A stretch of 64,000 nt of DNA from Curtobacterium sp. PhB115 (GCF_003752025.1 NZ_RJKR01000007.1:248001-312000); one strand, 5' to 3'; shown: positions 17,218 to 27,991, counted from the first letter of the stretch. Numbers and translations are program-made. Notes: generated from the sequence alone by a model not told the origin.

Positions 17218-19528
17218 CCCGGTAGACGTCGTACACGGCGTCGATGCGACGGACCGCGTTGAGCACCCGGTCGAGGTGGATGGTGTCACCCATCTCGAAC
17301 ACGAACCGGCTGAGGGCCAATCGGTCGGACGAGGTGGAGACCGTCGCCGACAGGATGTTCACGTGGTGGTCGGTCAGCACACGGGTGACGTCGCTGAGCA
17401 GGCCCGACCGATCGAGCGCCTCGATCTGGATCTGCACCAGGAACACCGACTTCGACGACGGGGCCCACTCGACCTCGATCATCCGGTCCGGCTCGTTCAT
17501 CAGCGACTTCACGTTGGTGCACGACGACTGGTGCACCGAGACACCCTGACCGCGGGTGATGAACCCGACGATCTGGTCCCCGGGCACCGGCGTGCAGCAC
17601 TTCGCGAGCTTGACGAGGATGTCGGGCGCGCCACGGACCAGCACGCCGCTGTCGCTCGTGCGGAGCTGACGGCTCGTGACCTGGCGGGGGAACGCGAGTT
17701 CCGGCTCGTCCGTCTCGGTCTCGGTCTGGACGCTGCCCAGGACCTTCTCGATCACGGACTGCGTGGACACGTGGCCCTCGCCGACGGCGGCGTACAGCGC
17801 GGAGACGTCCTCGTACCGCATCGACGATGCGACCTCGGCGATGGTGTCCTGGCTCATGATGCGCTGGAGCGGCAGGTTCTGCTTGCGCATCGCCCGCGCG
17901 ATGGCGTCGCGGCCCTGCTCGATCGCTTCTTCGCGGCGTTCCTTCGTGAACCACTGCTTGATCTTGTTGCGGGCCCGAGGGCTCCGGACGAACTTCAGCC
18001 AGTCCTGCGAGGGACCCGAGTCGGGGTTCTTCGACGTGAAGATCTCGACGACGTCGCCGCTCGACAGCTGGCTCTCGAGCGGGACGAGCCGGCCGTTGAC
18101 CTTGGCGCCCATCGTGCGGTGCCCGATCTCGGTGTGCACGGCGTACGCGAAGTCGACCGGGGTCGCGCCGGCCGGGAGCCCGATGACCTTGCCCTGGGGC
18201 GTGAAGACGTAGGTCTCCTTCGCGCCGATCTCGTAGCGCAGCGAGTCGAGGAACTCGCCGGGGTCGCTGGTCTCGGCCTGCCAGTCGGTGATGTGGGCGA
18301 GCCACGCCATGTCCTGGTCGTCGGTGGTCGACGAGGTCCCGACGTCGCGCCCGGCAGCGCGCTGCTTGTACTTCCAGTGCGCGGCGACACCGAACTCGGC
18401 ACGCTGGTGCATCTCGTGCGTGCGGATCTGGATCTCGACGGCACGACCCTGCGGCCCCAGCACCGAGGTGTGGAGCGACTGGTACAAGTTGAACTTCGGC
18501 GTCGCGATGTAGTCCTTGAAGCGCCCGGGCAGCGGGGTCCAGCGCGCGTGCACCGATCCGAGCATCGCGTAGCAGTCGCGGACCGTCGGCACGAGCACGC
18601 GGATGCCGACGAGGTCGTAGATCTCGTCGAACTCGCGACCCCGCACGATCATCTTCTGGTAGATCGAGTAGTACTGCTTCGGCCGGCCCATGACCTCGCC
18701 GCGGACCTTCGCGGCCTTGAGGTCCTTCTTGAGCGTGCCGATCACGTTCTGGACGAACTGCTCGCGCTTCGGCTGGCGTTCCTTGACCAGGCTGTCGATC
18801 TCGACGTAGAGCTTCGGGTGCAGGACCGCGAAGGACAGGTCCTCGAGCTCGAGCTTGATCATCTGGATGCCGAGGCGGTGCGCGAGCGGCGCGTAGATCT
18901 CGAGCGTCTCCTTCGCCTTCCGCGTTGCGGAGGCGGACTCGACGAAGCCCCAGGTGCGGGCGTTGTGCAGCCGGTCGGCGAGCTTGATGACGAGGACACG
19001 GATGTCCTTCGACATCGCGATGACCATCTTGCGGACGGTCTCGGCCTGCGCGCTGTCGCCGTACTTGACCTTGTCGAGCTTCGTGACGCCGTCGACGAGC
19101 ATCGCGATCTCGTCGCCGAAGTCGACCCGCAGCTGGTCGAGCTGGTAGTCGGTGTCCTCGACGGTGTCGTGCAGCAGGGCTGCCGCGATCGTGATCGGGC
19201 CGATACCGAGGTCAGCGAGGATCTGCGCGACCGCGACCGGGTGCGTGATGTACGGCTCACCGGACTTGCGCTTCTGGCCGTCGTGCGCCCGCTCGGCGAC
19301 CGAGTACGCGCGCTCGATGAGGGTGACGTCGGCCTTCGGGTGGTGCGAGCGCACCGTGCGGATCAGCGTGTCCACCGCACCGGCGGGCTGAGCGCGGGAG
19401 AACAGCCGCGGCAGCAGGGACCGGAGCGAACCGATGTTGCCGGTCGTGTTCGGACCGAGCGGGCTGGTGGGCTGCTGCGCGGAGCCGGGCCGGCTGGGCG
19501 CGGAGGGATCCTGTTGGGTGTCCGTCAT
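17204..19528 (-). CDS. rel: Bifunctional (p)ppGpp synthetase/hydrolase
   Basis: A 774-residue long RSH enzyme of the stringent response. An N-terminal HD hydrolase domain carries HDTVEDTDY; the synthetase domain carries RVLVPTVRDCYAMLGSVH, PGRFKDYIATPKFNLYQSLHT and the QIRTHEMH region; the TGS domain starts VFTPQGKVIGLPAGATPVDF; a conserved-cysteine region has KCCTPVPGDQIVGFIT; and a C-terminal ACT domain ends the protein. Both catalytic halves look intact. GGAGG precedes the ATG by 7 nt. It follows yajC-secD-secF, as in other actinobacteria such as Mycobacterium, although the rhodanese gene replaces the usual apt between secF and rel. Confidence 0.96.
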   Translation of the reverse strand: MTDTQQDPSAPSRPGSAQQPTSPLGPNTTGNIGSLRSLLPRLFSRAQPAGAVDTLIRTVRSHHPKADVTLIERAYSVAERAHDGQKRKSGEPYITHPVAVAQILADLGIGPITIAAALLHDTVEDTDYQLDQLRVDFGDEIAMLVDGVTKLDKVKYGDSAQAETVRKMVIAMSKDIRVLVIKLADRLHNARTWGFVESASATRKAKETLEIYAPLAHRLGIQMIKLELEDLSFAVLHPKLYVEIDSLVKERQPKREQFVQNVIGTLKKDLKAAKVRGEVMGRPKQYYSIYQKMIVRGREFDEIYDLVGIRVLVPTVRDCYAMLGSVHARWTPLPGRFKDYIATPKFNLYQSLHTSVLGPQGRAVEIQIRTHEMHQRAEFGVAAHWKYKQRAAGRDVGTSSTTDDQDMAWLAHITDWQAETSDPGEFLDSLRYEIGAKETYVFTPQGKVIGLPAGATPVDFAYAVHTEIGHRTMGAKVNGRLVPLESQLSSGDVVEIFTSKNPDSGPSQDWLKFVRSPRARNKIKQWFTKERREEAIEQGRDAIARAMRKQNLPLQRIMSQDTIAEVASSMRYEDVSALYAAVGEGHVSTQSVIEKVLGSVQTETETDEPELAFPRQVTSRQLRTSDSGVLVRGAPDILVKLAKCCTPVPGDQIVGFITRGQGVSVHQSSCTNVKSLMNEPDRMIEVEWAPSSKSVFLVQIQIEALDRSGLLSDVTRVLTDHHVNILSATVSTSSDRLALSRFVFEMGDTIHLDRVLNAVRRIDAVYDVYRVSAG

Positions 19529-19597
19529 GATGCGCCTCCCAGGACTCGGTCCGAGAGCTCGACCCGAGCTCGATCCGACAAGACTACGCGTGTCCGG

Positions 19598-19945
19598 TCA
19601 GTGCCCGTGACGCGGTTCGCCCTGGGCGTCGCGGACCACCGGGGCTCCCGACTGCTCCCAGGCGACCATGCCGCCGACCAGGTTCACGGCGGCGACGCCG
19701 GACTGCTCGAGCGCGGCCACCACCCGAGCCGAGCGGGCGCCCGAGTGGCAGATGACGACGGCCGGCTGGTCGCCGCCGTCGATCTCCTGCCACCGGGTGA
19801 CGAGCTCGGACATCGGCACGAGCGTGGCCTCGGGAGCATGGACCTCGTCCCACTCCCCCGGCTCACGGACGTCGAACAGCCGCGCGCCGGAGGCGAGACG
19901 ACGCTGCGCCTCGGCGACGTCGATCTCGGTGATGTCGATCGGCAT
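19598..19945 (-). CDS. Rhodanese-like domain protein
   Basis: A 115-residue single-domain rhodanese. DVREPGEWDEVHAPEATLVPM and the active loop VICHSGARSARVV, with its cysteine, are present, so sulfur transfer or a related persulfide role is possible. Its start overlaps the secF stop (TGATG), making it part of the Sec operon transcript. A short hairpin (GAGCTCG arms, 19555-19571) lies between it and rel. Confidence 0.88.
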   Translation of the reverse strand: MPIDITEIDVAEAQRRLASGARLFDVREPGEWDEVHAPEATLVPMSELVTRWQEIDGGDQPAVVICHSGARSARVVAALEQSGVAAVNLVGGMVAWEQSGAPVVRDAQGEPRHGH

Positions 19946-20955
19946 CAGGCGTCCGCCGCGGCTGCCGCTGCCTCGACCTCGCGGCGGCGCTTCTCGGCGG
20001 CCTGGGTCTTCTTCGCGTCGGCCTGCTTCACCTTGGGCTCGTTCTCCCGCAGGTGCGCGTACATCGGCGACGCGATGAAGATCGTCGAGTAGGTCCCGAC
20101 GATGATGCCGATGAAGAGCGCGAGCGAGATGTCGCGGAGCGTTCCGGCGCCGAGGATGTACGACCCGATGAAGAGGATCGCCGCCACCGGCAGGAGCGCC
20201 ACGACCGAGGTGTTGATGGAGCGGACGAGGGTCTGGTTCACCGCGAGGTTGACCGACTGCACGAAGGTGCGGTGCGACTCCTGCGACGTGTTCTCGCGCA
20301 CCTTGTCGAACACCACCACGGTGTCGTACAACGAGTACCCGAGGATCGTCAGGAACCCGATCACCGCCGCCGGCGTGACCTCGAGCCCGACGATGCCGTA
20401 GACACCGGCCGTGATCAGGAGGTCGTGCAGCAGGGCGACCATGGCGGACACCGACATCTTCCAGGTGCGGAAGTACAGCGCCATGAAGACCGCGGCGAGG
20501 GCGAGGAAGATCACCAGGCCGCGGATGGCCTGCGCGAGCACGTCGGCACCCCACGTGGCGCCGATGAAGGTCGCGGCGACGTCGCTGTCCGGGACGTCGT
20601 AGGCCTTCGCCAGGGCGTCCTGCACCTCGGTCGTCTCACGGTCGGTGAGCTGGCCGGTCTGCACGCGGATGCCGTGCTGACCGAGCTGCGAGACACGCGG
20701 GACGCCGTCGGGGACGATCGACTCGACGGTCTCGGTCGCGAGGTTCTGGTCGAGGTTCTGCACGTCCGAGAGCGTGAACTCCGAACCACCGGTGAACTCG
20801 ATGCCGAGCTGGTACCCGCCACGGAGCCACGGCACCGCGAGCGAGATCACGATCGCGATGACGGCGATGAGGTACCACGTCTTGCGGCGGCCGACGATGT
20901 CGTACGAGCGCTTGCCCGTGTACAGGTCACTGCCGAACTGGCTGAAGCTGGCCAT
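19945..20955 (-). CDS. secF: Protein translocase subunit SecF
   Basis: A 336-residue membrane subunit that works with SecD to drive late steps of preprotein export using the proton gradient. It shows the conserved RRKTWYLIAVIAI start, GIEFTGGSEF in the first periplasmic region, then five more helices with LLHDLLITAGVYGIVGLEVT and YSLYDTVVVFDKVREN. The charged C-terminal tail is rich in K, A and E. The start overlaps the secD stop by 1 nt (TGATG). Confidence 0.95.
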   Translation of the reverse strand: MASFSQFGSDLYTGKRSYDIVGRRKTWYLIAVIAIVISLAVPWLRGGYQLGIEFTGGSEFTLSDVQNLDQNLATETVESIVPDGVPRVSQLGQHGIRVQTGQLTDRETTEVQDALAKAYDVPDSDVAATFIGATWGADVLAQAIRGLVIFLALAAVFMALYFRTWKMSVSAMVALLHDLLITAGVYGIVGLEVTPAAVIGFLTILGYSLYDTVVVFDKVRENTSQESHRTFVQSVNLAVNQTLVRSINTSVVALLPVAAILFIGSYILGAGTLRDISLALFIGIIVGTYSTIFIASPMYAHLRENEPKVKQADAKKTQAAEKRRREVEAAAAAADA

Positions 20956-22742
20956 CAGTCGTCCTTCCCGTCCGGCGTCGTGCCGTTCTGACCGGAGGCC
21001 TGCTGGGCCTTCCGCTCCGCGATCGTCTGTCGACGCTGGGCTTCCCCTGCTGCGCGCTGGCGCTTGCCGTCCACCACGGGGGCGCGGAACTGCGCCCGTC
21101 CCCGGTAGACCGCGCCGAGTGCCGCCGGGTCGAGCCCGCTGAACTTGTGCCCCTCGCCGAAGAACCGGGTGCGGGCGATGAGCTGCATCATCGGGTGCGT
21201 GAACAGCACGACGACGACGACGTCGATCAGGGTCGTGAGGAGCAGCGTGAACGCGAAGCCCTTCACGTCACTGACGGCGAGCACGTAGAGCACGATCGCG
21301 GCGAGGAAGTTGATCGAGTCCGAGGCGAGGATCGTGCGGAGCGCACGCTTCCAGCCGGACTCGACGGCGCTCTCGAGGCCACGGCCGTCACGGAGCTCGT
21401 CCCTGATGCGTTCGAAGTAGACGATGAACGAGTCGGCCGTGATGCCGATCGCCACGATCAACCCCGCGACACCGGCCAACGAGAGCCGGTAGTCGACCCG
21501 CCACGACATCACCGCGATGACGAGGTAGGTCAGGGCCGCTGCGACGCCGAGCGACATCACGGTGACGAAGGCGAGTGCGCGGTACTGGATCACCGAGTAG
21601 ATGATGACCAGGATCAACCCGATCAACCCGGCGACGAGACCGCCGACGAGCTGGGCCGTGCCGAGCGTCGCGGAGATGTTCTCGTTCGACTGGACCTCGA
21701 AGTTGATCGGCAGCGCGCCGTACTTCAGCTGGTCGGCGAGCGTCTTCGAGGAGTCGGCCGTGAACGAGCCGGTGATCTGCGCCTTGCCGTTGGTGATGGC
21801 GGAGTTCGTCGTCGGCGCGGTGATGACCGAGCCGTCGAGCACGATCGCGAACTGGTTCTGCGGCTGCGTGAGCGCGACGAGGCGGTTCGTGACGGTGCGG
21901 AAGTCCTTCGAGCCCTGACCGTCGAAGGTCAGGTTGACGGCCCACTGGCCGGTCGACGTGCCCTGCGAGTCGGTGGCGAGACCGGAGGTGGCGTTGCTGA
22001 TGTTCGCGCCGGAGACCTCGACCGGGCCGAGGATGTACTTCGCGGCACCGTCCTGGTCGCACGTGACGAGCGGCTCGTCGTCGGGCGCCGTGGTGACGTC
22101 GTCCGGTGCGTCGCAGTTGTAGTTCGTGTACAGGTCCTGCAGCTTCGGCGTGACCCAGTTCAGGTCGCTCGCGTTCGTCGGCTTCGCACTCGGCGTCGCG
22201 GCGAGGGAGGCCGGCGGCGAGTACGGCGTGGGCGATGCGGTCGAGGACCCGTCGTCACCGACCGCGGTGTTCGTCGCGGCCTCGGTGTAGAGCACCGGAC
22301 GGAAGGTCAGCTTGGCGGCGGCCTCGATGCGGTCGATGGTCGCCTTGTCGGGCTTGCCCGGGATCGAGACGACGATGTTGTTCGTGCCCTGGGTGTTGAT
22401 CTGGGATTCCGAGACGCCGGTGGCGTTGATGCGCTGGCGGATGATGTTCACCGCCTGCTGCAACTGCTGCGAGGTGACGGAGCCGCCCTCGGTGTTCTGC
22501 GCCGCGAGGGTCAGCTGCGTGCCGCCCTGCAGGTCGAGGGCGAGCTCGGGAACCCAGCTCGCGCCTTCGAACCACTCGCCGCTGTCGTCCTTGGCGGTGC
22601 TGGCGAGGACCGACGCGGCGGTGTTCAGGCCGGCGAGGATCGCCATCAGGATCACCAACCAGGTGAGCGAGCGAAGCGCCTTCTTGACGGGTGTCGATCG
22701 TGCCACCGGTCGTCTCGTCTTTCTGTTCAGGACCATCGGCAC
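20955..22742 (-). CDS. secD: Protein translocase subunit SecD
   Basis: A 595-residue SecD. An N-terminal helix (LRSLTWLVILMAILAGLNTAASVLA) is followed by LDLQGGTQLTLAA, the large periplasmic domain with an acidic, Ser/Thr-rich insert, and five C-terminal helices with AGLIGLILVIIYSVIQYRALAF and GITADSFIVYFERIRDELR. The start is uncertain: the GTG at 22742 is the longest form, with an ATG at 22736 and a GTG at 22706 (VARSTPVKKALRS) in frame; none has a strong ribosome binding site. It lies 58 bp after yajC. Confidence 0.94.
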   Translation of the reverse strand: MPMVLNRKTRRPVARSTPVKKALRSLTWLVILMAILAGLNTAASVLASTAKDDSGEWFEGASWVPELALDLQGGTQLTLAAQNTEGGSVTSQQLQQAVNIIRQRINATGVSESQINTQGTNNIVVSIPGKPDKATIDRIEAAAKLTFRPVLYTEAATNTAVGDDGSSTASPTPYSPPASLAATPSAKPTNASDLNWVTPKLQDLYTNYNCDAPDDVTTAPDDEPLVTCDQDGAAKYILGPVEVSGANISNATSGLATDSQGTSTGQWAVNLTFDGQGSKDFRTVTNRLVALTQPQNQFAIVLDGSVITAPTTNSAITNGKAQITGSFTADSSKTLADQLKYGALPINFEVQSNENISATLGTAQLVGGLVAGLIGLILVIIYSVIQYRALAFVTVMSLGVAAALTYLVIAVMSWRVDYRLSLAGVAGLIVAIGITADSFIVYFERIRDELRDGRGLESAVESGWKRALRTILASDSINFLAAIVLYVLAVSDVKGFAFTLLLTTLIDVVVVVLFTHPMMQLIARTRFFGEGHKFSGLDPAALGAVYRGRAQFRAPVVDGKRQRAAGEAQRRQTIAERKAQQASGQNGTTPDGKDD

Positions 22743-22800
22743 GCGAGCGCGCGACGGCAGAGGGAAGCCGCCGGGTCAGACGACCCGGCGGCCGAGGGAG

Positions 22801-23187
22801 TCAGTCGTCCGACTTGCGCTTCTGCGCGTCGGTGTCCTCGACTCGCTCGCCGTAGACGGGCTCACCGTTGAGTTCGGCGACCGGCTTCGACTCGTCCTCG
22901 GCCGGGGCGGTGGTCTCGATGTCCGACGCGCTGTCGTCGACGACGCGCGACAGGGTCTGACGGTGCACGGTGACGATGGTCCCCGGTGCGATCTCGACGT
23001 CGGCGGTGACCTTCTCGTCGTTGACAGAGAGGAGCGTGCCGTACAGGCCGAAGGAGAGCATGACCTTGGCGCCCGGGACCATCTTGTCCGCGAGTTCCGA
23101 CTGCTGCTTCTTGCGCTTGCGGCTGTTGTAGAACATGAAGGCCGCGAACGCCACGACGATGACGATGAGGATGACTTCTTGACCCAT
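22801..23187 (-). CDS. yajC: Preprotein translocase accessory subunit YajC
   Basis: A 128-residue protein with a single N-terminal membrane helix (QEVILIVIVVAFAAFMFY) and basic RKRKKQQ stop-transfer. The cytoplasmic domain has the family pattern LADKMVPGAKVMLSFGLYGTLLSV and EIAPGTIVTVHRQTLSRVV. An acidic tail follows. GAGAAGG lies about 10 nt before the ATG. It is the first gene of yajC-secD-secF-rhodanese. Confidence 0.93.
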   Translation of the reverse strand: MGQEVILIVIVVAFAAFMFYNSRKRKKQQSELADKMVPGAKVMLSFGLYGTLLSVNDEKVTADVEIAPGTIVTVHRQTLSRVVDDSASDIETTAPAEDESKPVAELNGEPVYGERVEDTDAQKRKSDD

Positions 23188-23278
23188 GATGCGTTGCCTT
23201 CTCTGGTTTGCTCGGTTTCGGGCCGTAGCAGTCTAGGGCACGCCACTGTGCGTGGCATGTCACCCGACTGATCGGCCG

Positions 23279-24322
23279 CTAGTCGGTGTTCTCGGTGTCG
23301 TCGAACAGGCCCGGTTGCGCACCGACGCCCTGCCCCGGCGTGAGTCCGAGGTGGCGCCAGGCGACCGGTGTGGCGATGCGCCCGCGCGGGGTCCTGGTCA
23401 CGAGGCCGACCCGGACGAGGAACGGTTCGACGACCGACTCGATGGTCTCGGACTCTTCCCCCACGGAGACCGCGAGGGTGTTCAGCCCCACCGGTCCGCC
23501 GTCGAAACGGGTCAGCATGATCTCCACCACGGCGCGGTCGAGACGGTCGAGGCCGAGCTCGTCGACGTCGTACAGGTCGAGCGCGCCCTGGACCGCTGCC
23601 ATGCCGTCGGTGGTGCGGTGCACGAGGGCGTAGTCGCGGACGCGTCGGAGCAGCCGGTTCGCGATGCGCGGGGTGCCGCGGGAGCGCCCGGCGATCTCGC
23701 GGAGTGCCGAGCGGTCGATGTCCAGCTCGAGCAGGTGCGCCGCGCGGATGAGGACCTGTTCGAGCTCGTCCTTCTCGTAGAACTCGAGGTGCGCGGTGAA
23801 GCCGAAGCGGTCACGGAGCGGGTTCGGCAGGAGGCCGGCGCGGGTGGTGGCCCCGACCAGGGTGAACGGCGCGAGGTCGAGCGGGATGCTCGTCGCACCG
23901 GCGCCCTTGCCGACCATCACGTCGATCCGGAAGTCCTCCATCGCCAGGTAGAGCATCTCCTCTGCCGAGCGCGCCATCCGGTGGATCTCGTCGATGAACA
24001 GGACTTCGCCCGGCACCAGCGACGACAGCACCGCGGCGAGGTCGCCGGCGTGCTGGATCGCCGGACCGCTCGACATCCGCAGGGGGCGACCGGTCTCGTG
24101 CGCGACGATCATCGCGAGCGTCGTCTTGCCGAGGCCGGGAGGACCCGCCATCAGGATGTGGTCCGGTGTGCGCTCCTGCAGCCCGGCGGCCTTGAGGAGC
24201 AGGTCGAGCTGCCCGCGGACCTTGCGCTGCCCGACGAACTCGTCGAGGGACCGCGGACGGAGCGCCCCCTCGAACGCGAGCTCTTCTTGCGACTCGGCGC
24301 CGGCGGCGGTGATGCCGCTCAC
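23279..24322 (-). CDS. ruvB: Holliday junction DNA helicase RuvB
   Basis: A 347-residue AAA+ motor for branch migration. Walker A is [19 protein letters not shown], Walker [10 protein letters not shown], the sensor/arginine-finger region is [20 protein letters not shown], and the C-terminal winged helix ends [12 protein letters not shown]. The GTG start (24320-24322) overlaps the ruvA stop in GTGA. The ruvC-ruvA-ruvB genes are fully overlapping, which should couple their translation. Confidence 0.96.
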   Translation of the reverse strand: MSGITAAGAESQEELAFEGALRPRSLDEFVGQRKVRGQLDLLLKAAGLQERTPDHILMAGPPGLGKTTLAMIVAHETGRPLRMSSGPAIQHAGDLAAVLSSLVPGEVLFIDEIHRMARSAEEMLYLAMEDFRIDVMVGKGAGATSIPLDLAPFTLVGATTRAGLLPNPLRDRFGFTAHLEFYEKDELEQVLIRAAHLLELDIDRSALREIAGRSRGTPRIANRLLRRVRDYALVHRTTDGMAAVQGALDLYDVDELGLDRLDRAVVEIMLTRFDGGPVGLNTLAVSVGEESETIESVVEPFLVRVGLVTRTPRGRIATPVAWRHLGLTPGQGVGAQPGLFDDTENTD

Positions 24323-24939
24323 CGGTTCGCACCGGCGGGCCGGAGGGCCCCGAGCGCGGCGCGGAGCAGGGCCTGCGTGCCCATCGCGGCGGCACCCGGC
24401 TCGTTCGCGATCGTGTCGTCCACGGCGGTCTGCGCGGCGTCCTCGCGCCAGCCGAGCCCGATGAGCGCGCTGACGACGTCGGTGGCCGCTGGGTGGGCTG
24501 CGGTCCCGCGAGCCGATGCGAGCACGGCAGCCTGCTCGAACGCGGCGAGCTTGCCGGAGAGCGCGACGATGATGAGCTTGGCGGTCTTCGGGCCGATGCC
24601 GGAGACCTTGCGGAACGCGCCGTCGTCGTCCTTCGCGACGGCGTTCGCCACCTGTGACGGGTCCATGTGGGCGAGGACGCCCATCGCGGACTTCGGACCG
24701 ACGCCGGAGACACTGCGGAGCAGGTCGAACACCTGGAGCGCGTCGGAGGACTCGAAGCCGAACAGCAGGTGCTCGTCCTCGCGCACGATCATCGCGGTGC
24801 GGACGAAGACCTCGGACCCGTGGCGCATGGTCAGCGCGTGGGCCGGGGTCACGGTGACGGCGTAGCCGACTCCCCCGGCCTCGATCACCACGGCGGACCC
24901 GGCGACGTCGATGCAGGTGCCCCGGAGACTCGCGATCAT
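24319..24939 (-). CDS. ruvA: Holliday junction DNA helicase subunit RuvA
   Basis: A 206-residue junction-binding protein. The OB-fold N-terminus ([15 protein letters not shown]), the helix-hairpin-helix repeats [20 protein letters not shown] and [20 protein letters not shown], and domain III ([16 protein letters not shown]) that contacts RuvB are all visible. The ATG overlaps the ruvC stop by 4 nt (ATGA). Confidence 0.96.
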   Translation of the reverse strand: MIASLRGTCIDVAGSAVVIEAGGVGYAVTVTPAHALTMRHGSEVFVRTAMIVREDEHLLFGFESSDALQVFDLLRSVSGVGPKSAMGVLAHMDPSQVANAVAKDDDGAFRKVSGIGPKTAKLIIVALSGKLAAFEQAAVLASARGTAAHPAATDVVSALIGLGWREDAAQTAVDDTIANEPGAAAMGTQALLRAALGALRPAGANR

Positions 24940-25580
24940 GCTCCGAGCCTACGGCCGCCCACCGACGCGGCCGACGAGCCACGCGGTCGGGCCGCGGCAG
25001 CGGCCGCGCGGGCGAGCGGCGAGTCGACCGTGCCGCCCTGTGCATCGCGCCACGCACGCTGTGCCGGGGTGAGGTTCGTGGCACGTTCGCCGGCGACGTC
25101 AGGTGATCCGAGCCTCCAGGCATGGCACACGGCCAACGCGAGCGCGTCTGCCGCGTCCGCCGGCTTCGGGGCCTCGGCGAGGCCGAGCACCCGCGCGATC
25201 ATCGTCTGCACCTGGCGCTTGTCGGCGTTGCCGTAGCCGGTGACGGCGGCCTTGACCTCGGACGGGGTGTGCAGTCCGACGGGCAGCCCGCGGGCGGCGG
25301 CGGCGTGCAGCGCGAGCCCGGCCGCCTGGGCGGTGCCCATCACGGTCCGGACGTTCGCCTGCGCGAAGACCCGCTCGACGGCGACCGCGTCGGGGTGGTG
25401 CTCGTCGATCTCGGCGGCGATGCCGTCGGCGATGCGGAGCAGCCGCTGCTCGAGCGGCATGTCCGCCGGGGTGCGCACGACCGTCACGTGGACGAGTCGT
25501 GCGCGCCGGTTCGGTGCGACCTCGACGACGCCGACGCCGCACCGGGTGAGCCCGGGGTCCACCCCGAGCACACGGAGCAC
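24936..25580 (-). CDS. ruvC: Holliday junction endonuclease RuvC
   Basis: A 214-residue RNase H-fold resolvase. Catalytic acidic residues are in [24 protein letters not shown] and the [14 protein letters not shown] stretch. The C-terminal tail of about 50 residues is Ala/Arg-rich and longer than in E. coli. I use the GTG at 25580, just after the yebC stop, with GAGGG upstream; the long open frame further upstream belongs to the yebC region. Confidence 0.95.
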   Translation of the reverse strand: MLRVLGVDPGLTRCGVGVVEVAPNRRARLVHVTVVRTPADMPLEQRLLRIADGIAAEIDEHHPDAVAVERVFAQANVRTVMGTAQAAGLALHAAAARGLPVGLHTPSEVKAAVTGYGNADKRQVQTMIARVLGLAEAPKPADAADALALAVCHAWRLGSPDVAGERATNLTPAQRAWRDAQGGTVDSPLARAAAAAARPRGSSAASVGGRRLGA

Positions 25581-25582
25581 GG

Positions 25583-26350
25583 CTACTCGCCCTCGTCCTC
25601 GTCGAGCTCGGCCTGGACGTCCGCGGGGACCTCGAAGTTCGAGTAGACGTTCTGCACGTCGTCGCTGTCCTCGAGCGCGTCGATCAACCGGAACACCTTG
25701 CGGGCGGTGTCGGCGTCGACCGGGACCTTGAGGCCGGGGACGAACTCGGCGTCGGCGGAGTCGTAGTCGATGCCGGCGTCCTGCAGCGCGGTGCGGGCCG
25801 CGACGAGGTCGGTCGCCTCGGTGATGACCTCGAAGCCGCCGCCCTGGTCGATGACGTCCTCGACACCGGCGTCGAGGACGGCCGTCATCACGGTGTCCTC
25901 GTCGACGCCGTCCGTCTTCGTGACGGAGATGACGCCCTTGCGGGAGAAGTTGTACGCGACGCTGCCGGGGTCGGCCATCGTGCCGCCGTTGCGGGACATC
26001 GCCGTCCGGACCTCGGCCGCCGCACGGTTCTTGTTGTCCGTGAGGCACTCGATGAGCATCGCGACGCCGTTCGGGCCGTAGCCCTCGTACATGATCGTCG
26101 TGTACTCGATGGTCTCGCCCGTGAGACCGGCACCGCGCTTGATGGCGCGGTCGATGTTGTCGTTCGGGACCGAGGTCTTCTTCGCCTTCTGCACGGCGTC
26201 GACCAGGGTCGGGTTGCCGGAGAGGTCGGCGCCGCCCATCTTCGCGGCGACCTCGATGTTCTTGATGAGCTTCGCGAACGACTTCGCACGGCGGCTGTCG
26301 ATGACGGCCTTCTTGTGCTTGGTCGTTGCCCACTTGGAATGCCCGGACAC
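25583..26350 (-). CDS. yebC: YebC/PmpR family DNA-binding / translation factor
   Basis: A 255-residue TACO1/YebC protein. The N-terminus [43 protein letters not shown] and [14 protein letters not shown] are signature stretches. The family has been described as a transcription regulator and also as a factor that helps ribosomes at difficult motifs. The start is GTG with AAGGAG 6 nt upstream. It precedes ruvCAB, a conserved bacterial arrangement. Confidence 0.94.
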   Translation of the reverse strand: MSGHSKWATTKHKKAVIDSRRAKSFAKLIKNIEVAAKMGGADLSGNPTLVDAVQKAKKTSVPNDNIDRAIKRGAGLTGETIEYTTIMYEGYGPNGVAMLIECLTDNKNRAAAEVRTAMSRNGGTMADPGSVAYNFSRKGVISVTKTDGVDEDTVMTAVLDAGVEDVIDQGGGFEVITEATDLVAARTALQDAGIDYDSADAEFVPGLKVPVDADTARKVFRLIDALEDSDDVQNVYSNFEVPADVQAELDEDEGE

Positions 26351-26466
26351 GGTTCTCCTTGCGTCTTGCGGAAAGTCGGGGTCAGTTTACCCAGCCTGGA
26401 GGCACGGTGCGGCCCCGCCCCGCCGGTGCGGGCGCGCAGTCGGCACGTCCGTGGCCGTGGGTCGCG

Positions 26467-27078
26467 TCAGGCGCTGCGCACCAGGTCGAGGAAGCGGCGG
26501 TGGAACCGGTCCTCGCCCGCCACCTCGGGGTGGAAGGCGCTCGCGATGACGTTGCCCTGCTGGACGGCGACGGCCTGACCGTCGGGGAGCGCCCCGAGGA
26601 CCCGCACGCCGGGGCCGTGCTGCTCGACGACCGGTGCCCGGATGAAGACCGCGTGCACGGGGGCCGCACCGAGCTCCGGCATCGGGATGTCGATCTCGAA
26701 CGAGTCGTTCTGGTTGCCGAACGCGTTCCGACGCACCGTGGTGTCGAGCACGTCGAGGGTCTGCTGCCCGGCGATGCCGTCGGTGATCCGCGACGAGAGC
26801 ATGATCATGCCCGCGCAGGTGCCGTACGTCGGCAGGCCCCCGCGGATCGCCTCGGCCAGGGGTTCCGCGAGTCCGAACGCGCGCGACAGCTTGTCCATCA
26901 CGCTCGACTCGCCCCCCGGGACGACCACGCCGTCGAGCGACGCGATCTCCTCCGGGCGACGGAGCGGGACGACGTCGGCGCCGAGCGCGGTCAGCGAGGC
27001 GATGTGCTCACGGAAGTCCCCCTGCAGTGCGAGGACCCCGATGCGGGGTCGAGCCGTGGTCGTCGGACTACCAGCCAC
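26467..27078 (-). CDS. pdxT: Pyridoxal 5'-phosphate synthase glutaminase subunit PdxT
   Basis: A 203-residue class I glutaminase supplying ammonia to PdxS. The features are [14 protein letters not shown], the oxyanion region [13 protein letters not shown], nucleophile Cys in [10 protein letters not shown], and His/Glu in SAFHPEV. The GTG start lies inside the end of pdxS (11-nt overlap), giving translational coupling and matched subunit amounts. Confidence 0.95.
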   Translation of the reverse strand: MAGSPTTTARPRIGVLALQGDFREHIASLTALGADVVPLRRPEEIASLDGVVVPGGESSVMDKLSRAFGLAEPLAEAIRGGLPTYGTCAGMIMLSSRITDGIAGQQTLDVLDTTVRRNAFGNQNDSFEIDIPMPELGAAPVHAVFIRAPVVEQHGPGVRVLGALPDGQAVAVQQGNVIASAFHPEVAGEDRFHRRFLDLVRSA

Positions 27079-27979
27079 GCTCGGCCAGGCGGTGCGGCGC
27101 CGGCACGTCGGCGACGTTGATGCCGACCATCGCCTCGCCCAGACCGCGGGAGACCTCGGCGATGACCTTGGGGTCGTCGTGGAAGGTCACGGCCTTGACG
27201 ATCGCGGCGGCGCGCTTCGCGGGGTCGCCCGACTTGAAGATGCCGGAGCCGACGAACACGCCGTCCGCACCGAGCTGCATCATCATCGCTGCGTCGGCCG
27301 GGGTGGCGACGCCACCGGCGGTGAAGAGCACGACGGGCAGCTTGCCGGTCTGCGCGACCTCACGCACGATGTCGAACGGCGCCTGGAGCTCCTTCGCGGC
27401 GACGTAGAGCTCGTCCTCCTTCAGGTGGCGCAGGGCCGCGATCTCCTTGTTGATCGTGCGGATGTGCCTGGTGGCCTCGGACACGTCACCCGTGCCGGCC
27501 TCGCCCTTGGAACGGATCATCGCCGCGCCCTCGGTGATGCGACGCAGGGCCTCGCCCAGGTTCGTGGCACCGCAGACGAACGGGGTGGTGAAGTTCCACT
27601 TGTCGATGTGGTTGATGTAGTCCGCCGGCGAGAGCACCTCGGACTCGTCGATGTAGTCGACACCGAGCTCCTGCAGCACCTGCGCCTCGACGAAGTGGCC
27701 GATGCGGGCCTTCGCCATGACGGGGATCGACACGGCGGCGATGATCTCCTCGATCATCGACGGGTCGGACATGCGGGCGACGCCGCCCTGGGCTCGGATG
27801 TCGGCGGGGACGCGCTCGAGGGCCATGACCGCGGTGGCGCCGGCTTCTTCCGCGATGCGGGCCTGCTCGGCGTCGACGACGTCCATGATGACGCCGCCCT
27901 TGAGCATCTCCGCGAGGCCGCGCTTGACGCGGTCGGAGCCGGTGATCGAGGTGCCGGGGGTGCTGGTGCTGTCGCTCAT
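27068..27979 (-). CDS. pdxS: Pyridoxal 5'-phosphate synthase subunit PdxS
   Basis: A 303-residue beta-barrel synthase that makes PLP from ribose 5-phosphate, glyceraldehyde 3-phosphate and ammonia. The active residues sit in [32 protein letters not shown] (Schiff-base lysine) and the RSKGEAGTG phosphate loop. A TAGACT box (minus strand, 27989-27994) lies 9 nt before the ATG and overlaps the HIT gene stop codon, so pdxST may have its own short-leader promoter besides readthrough. Confidence 0.96.
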   Translation of the reverse strand: MSDSTSTPGTSITGSDRVKRGLAEMLKGGVIMDVVDAEQARIAEEAGATAVMALERVPADIRAQGGVARMSDPSMIEEIIAAVSIPVMAKARIGHFVEAQVLQELGVDYIDESEVLSPADYINHIDKWNFTTPFVCGATNLGEALRRITEGAAMIRSKGEAGTGDVSEATRHIRTINKEIAALRHLKEDELYVAAKELQAPFDIVREVAQTGKLPVVLFTAGGVATPADAAMMMQLGADGVFVGSGIFKSGDPAKRAAAIVKAVTFHDDPKVIAEVSRGLGEAMVGINVADVPAPHRLAERGW

Positions 27980-27991
27980 GATGCGCCCAGT

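Noticed and set aside
17147-20092. A 981-codon open frame on the plus strand
   Set aside because: It is antisense to rel, the rhodanese gene and secF, all well supported, and its translation is a low-complexity string of charged residues.
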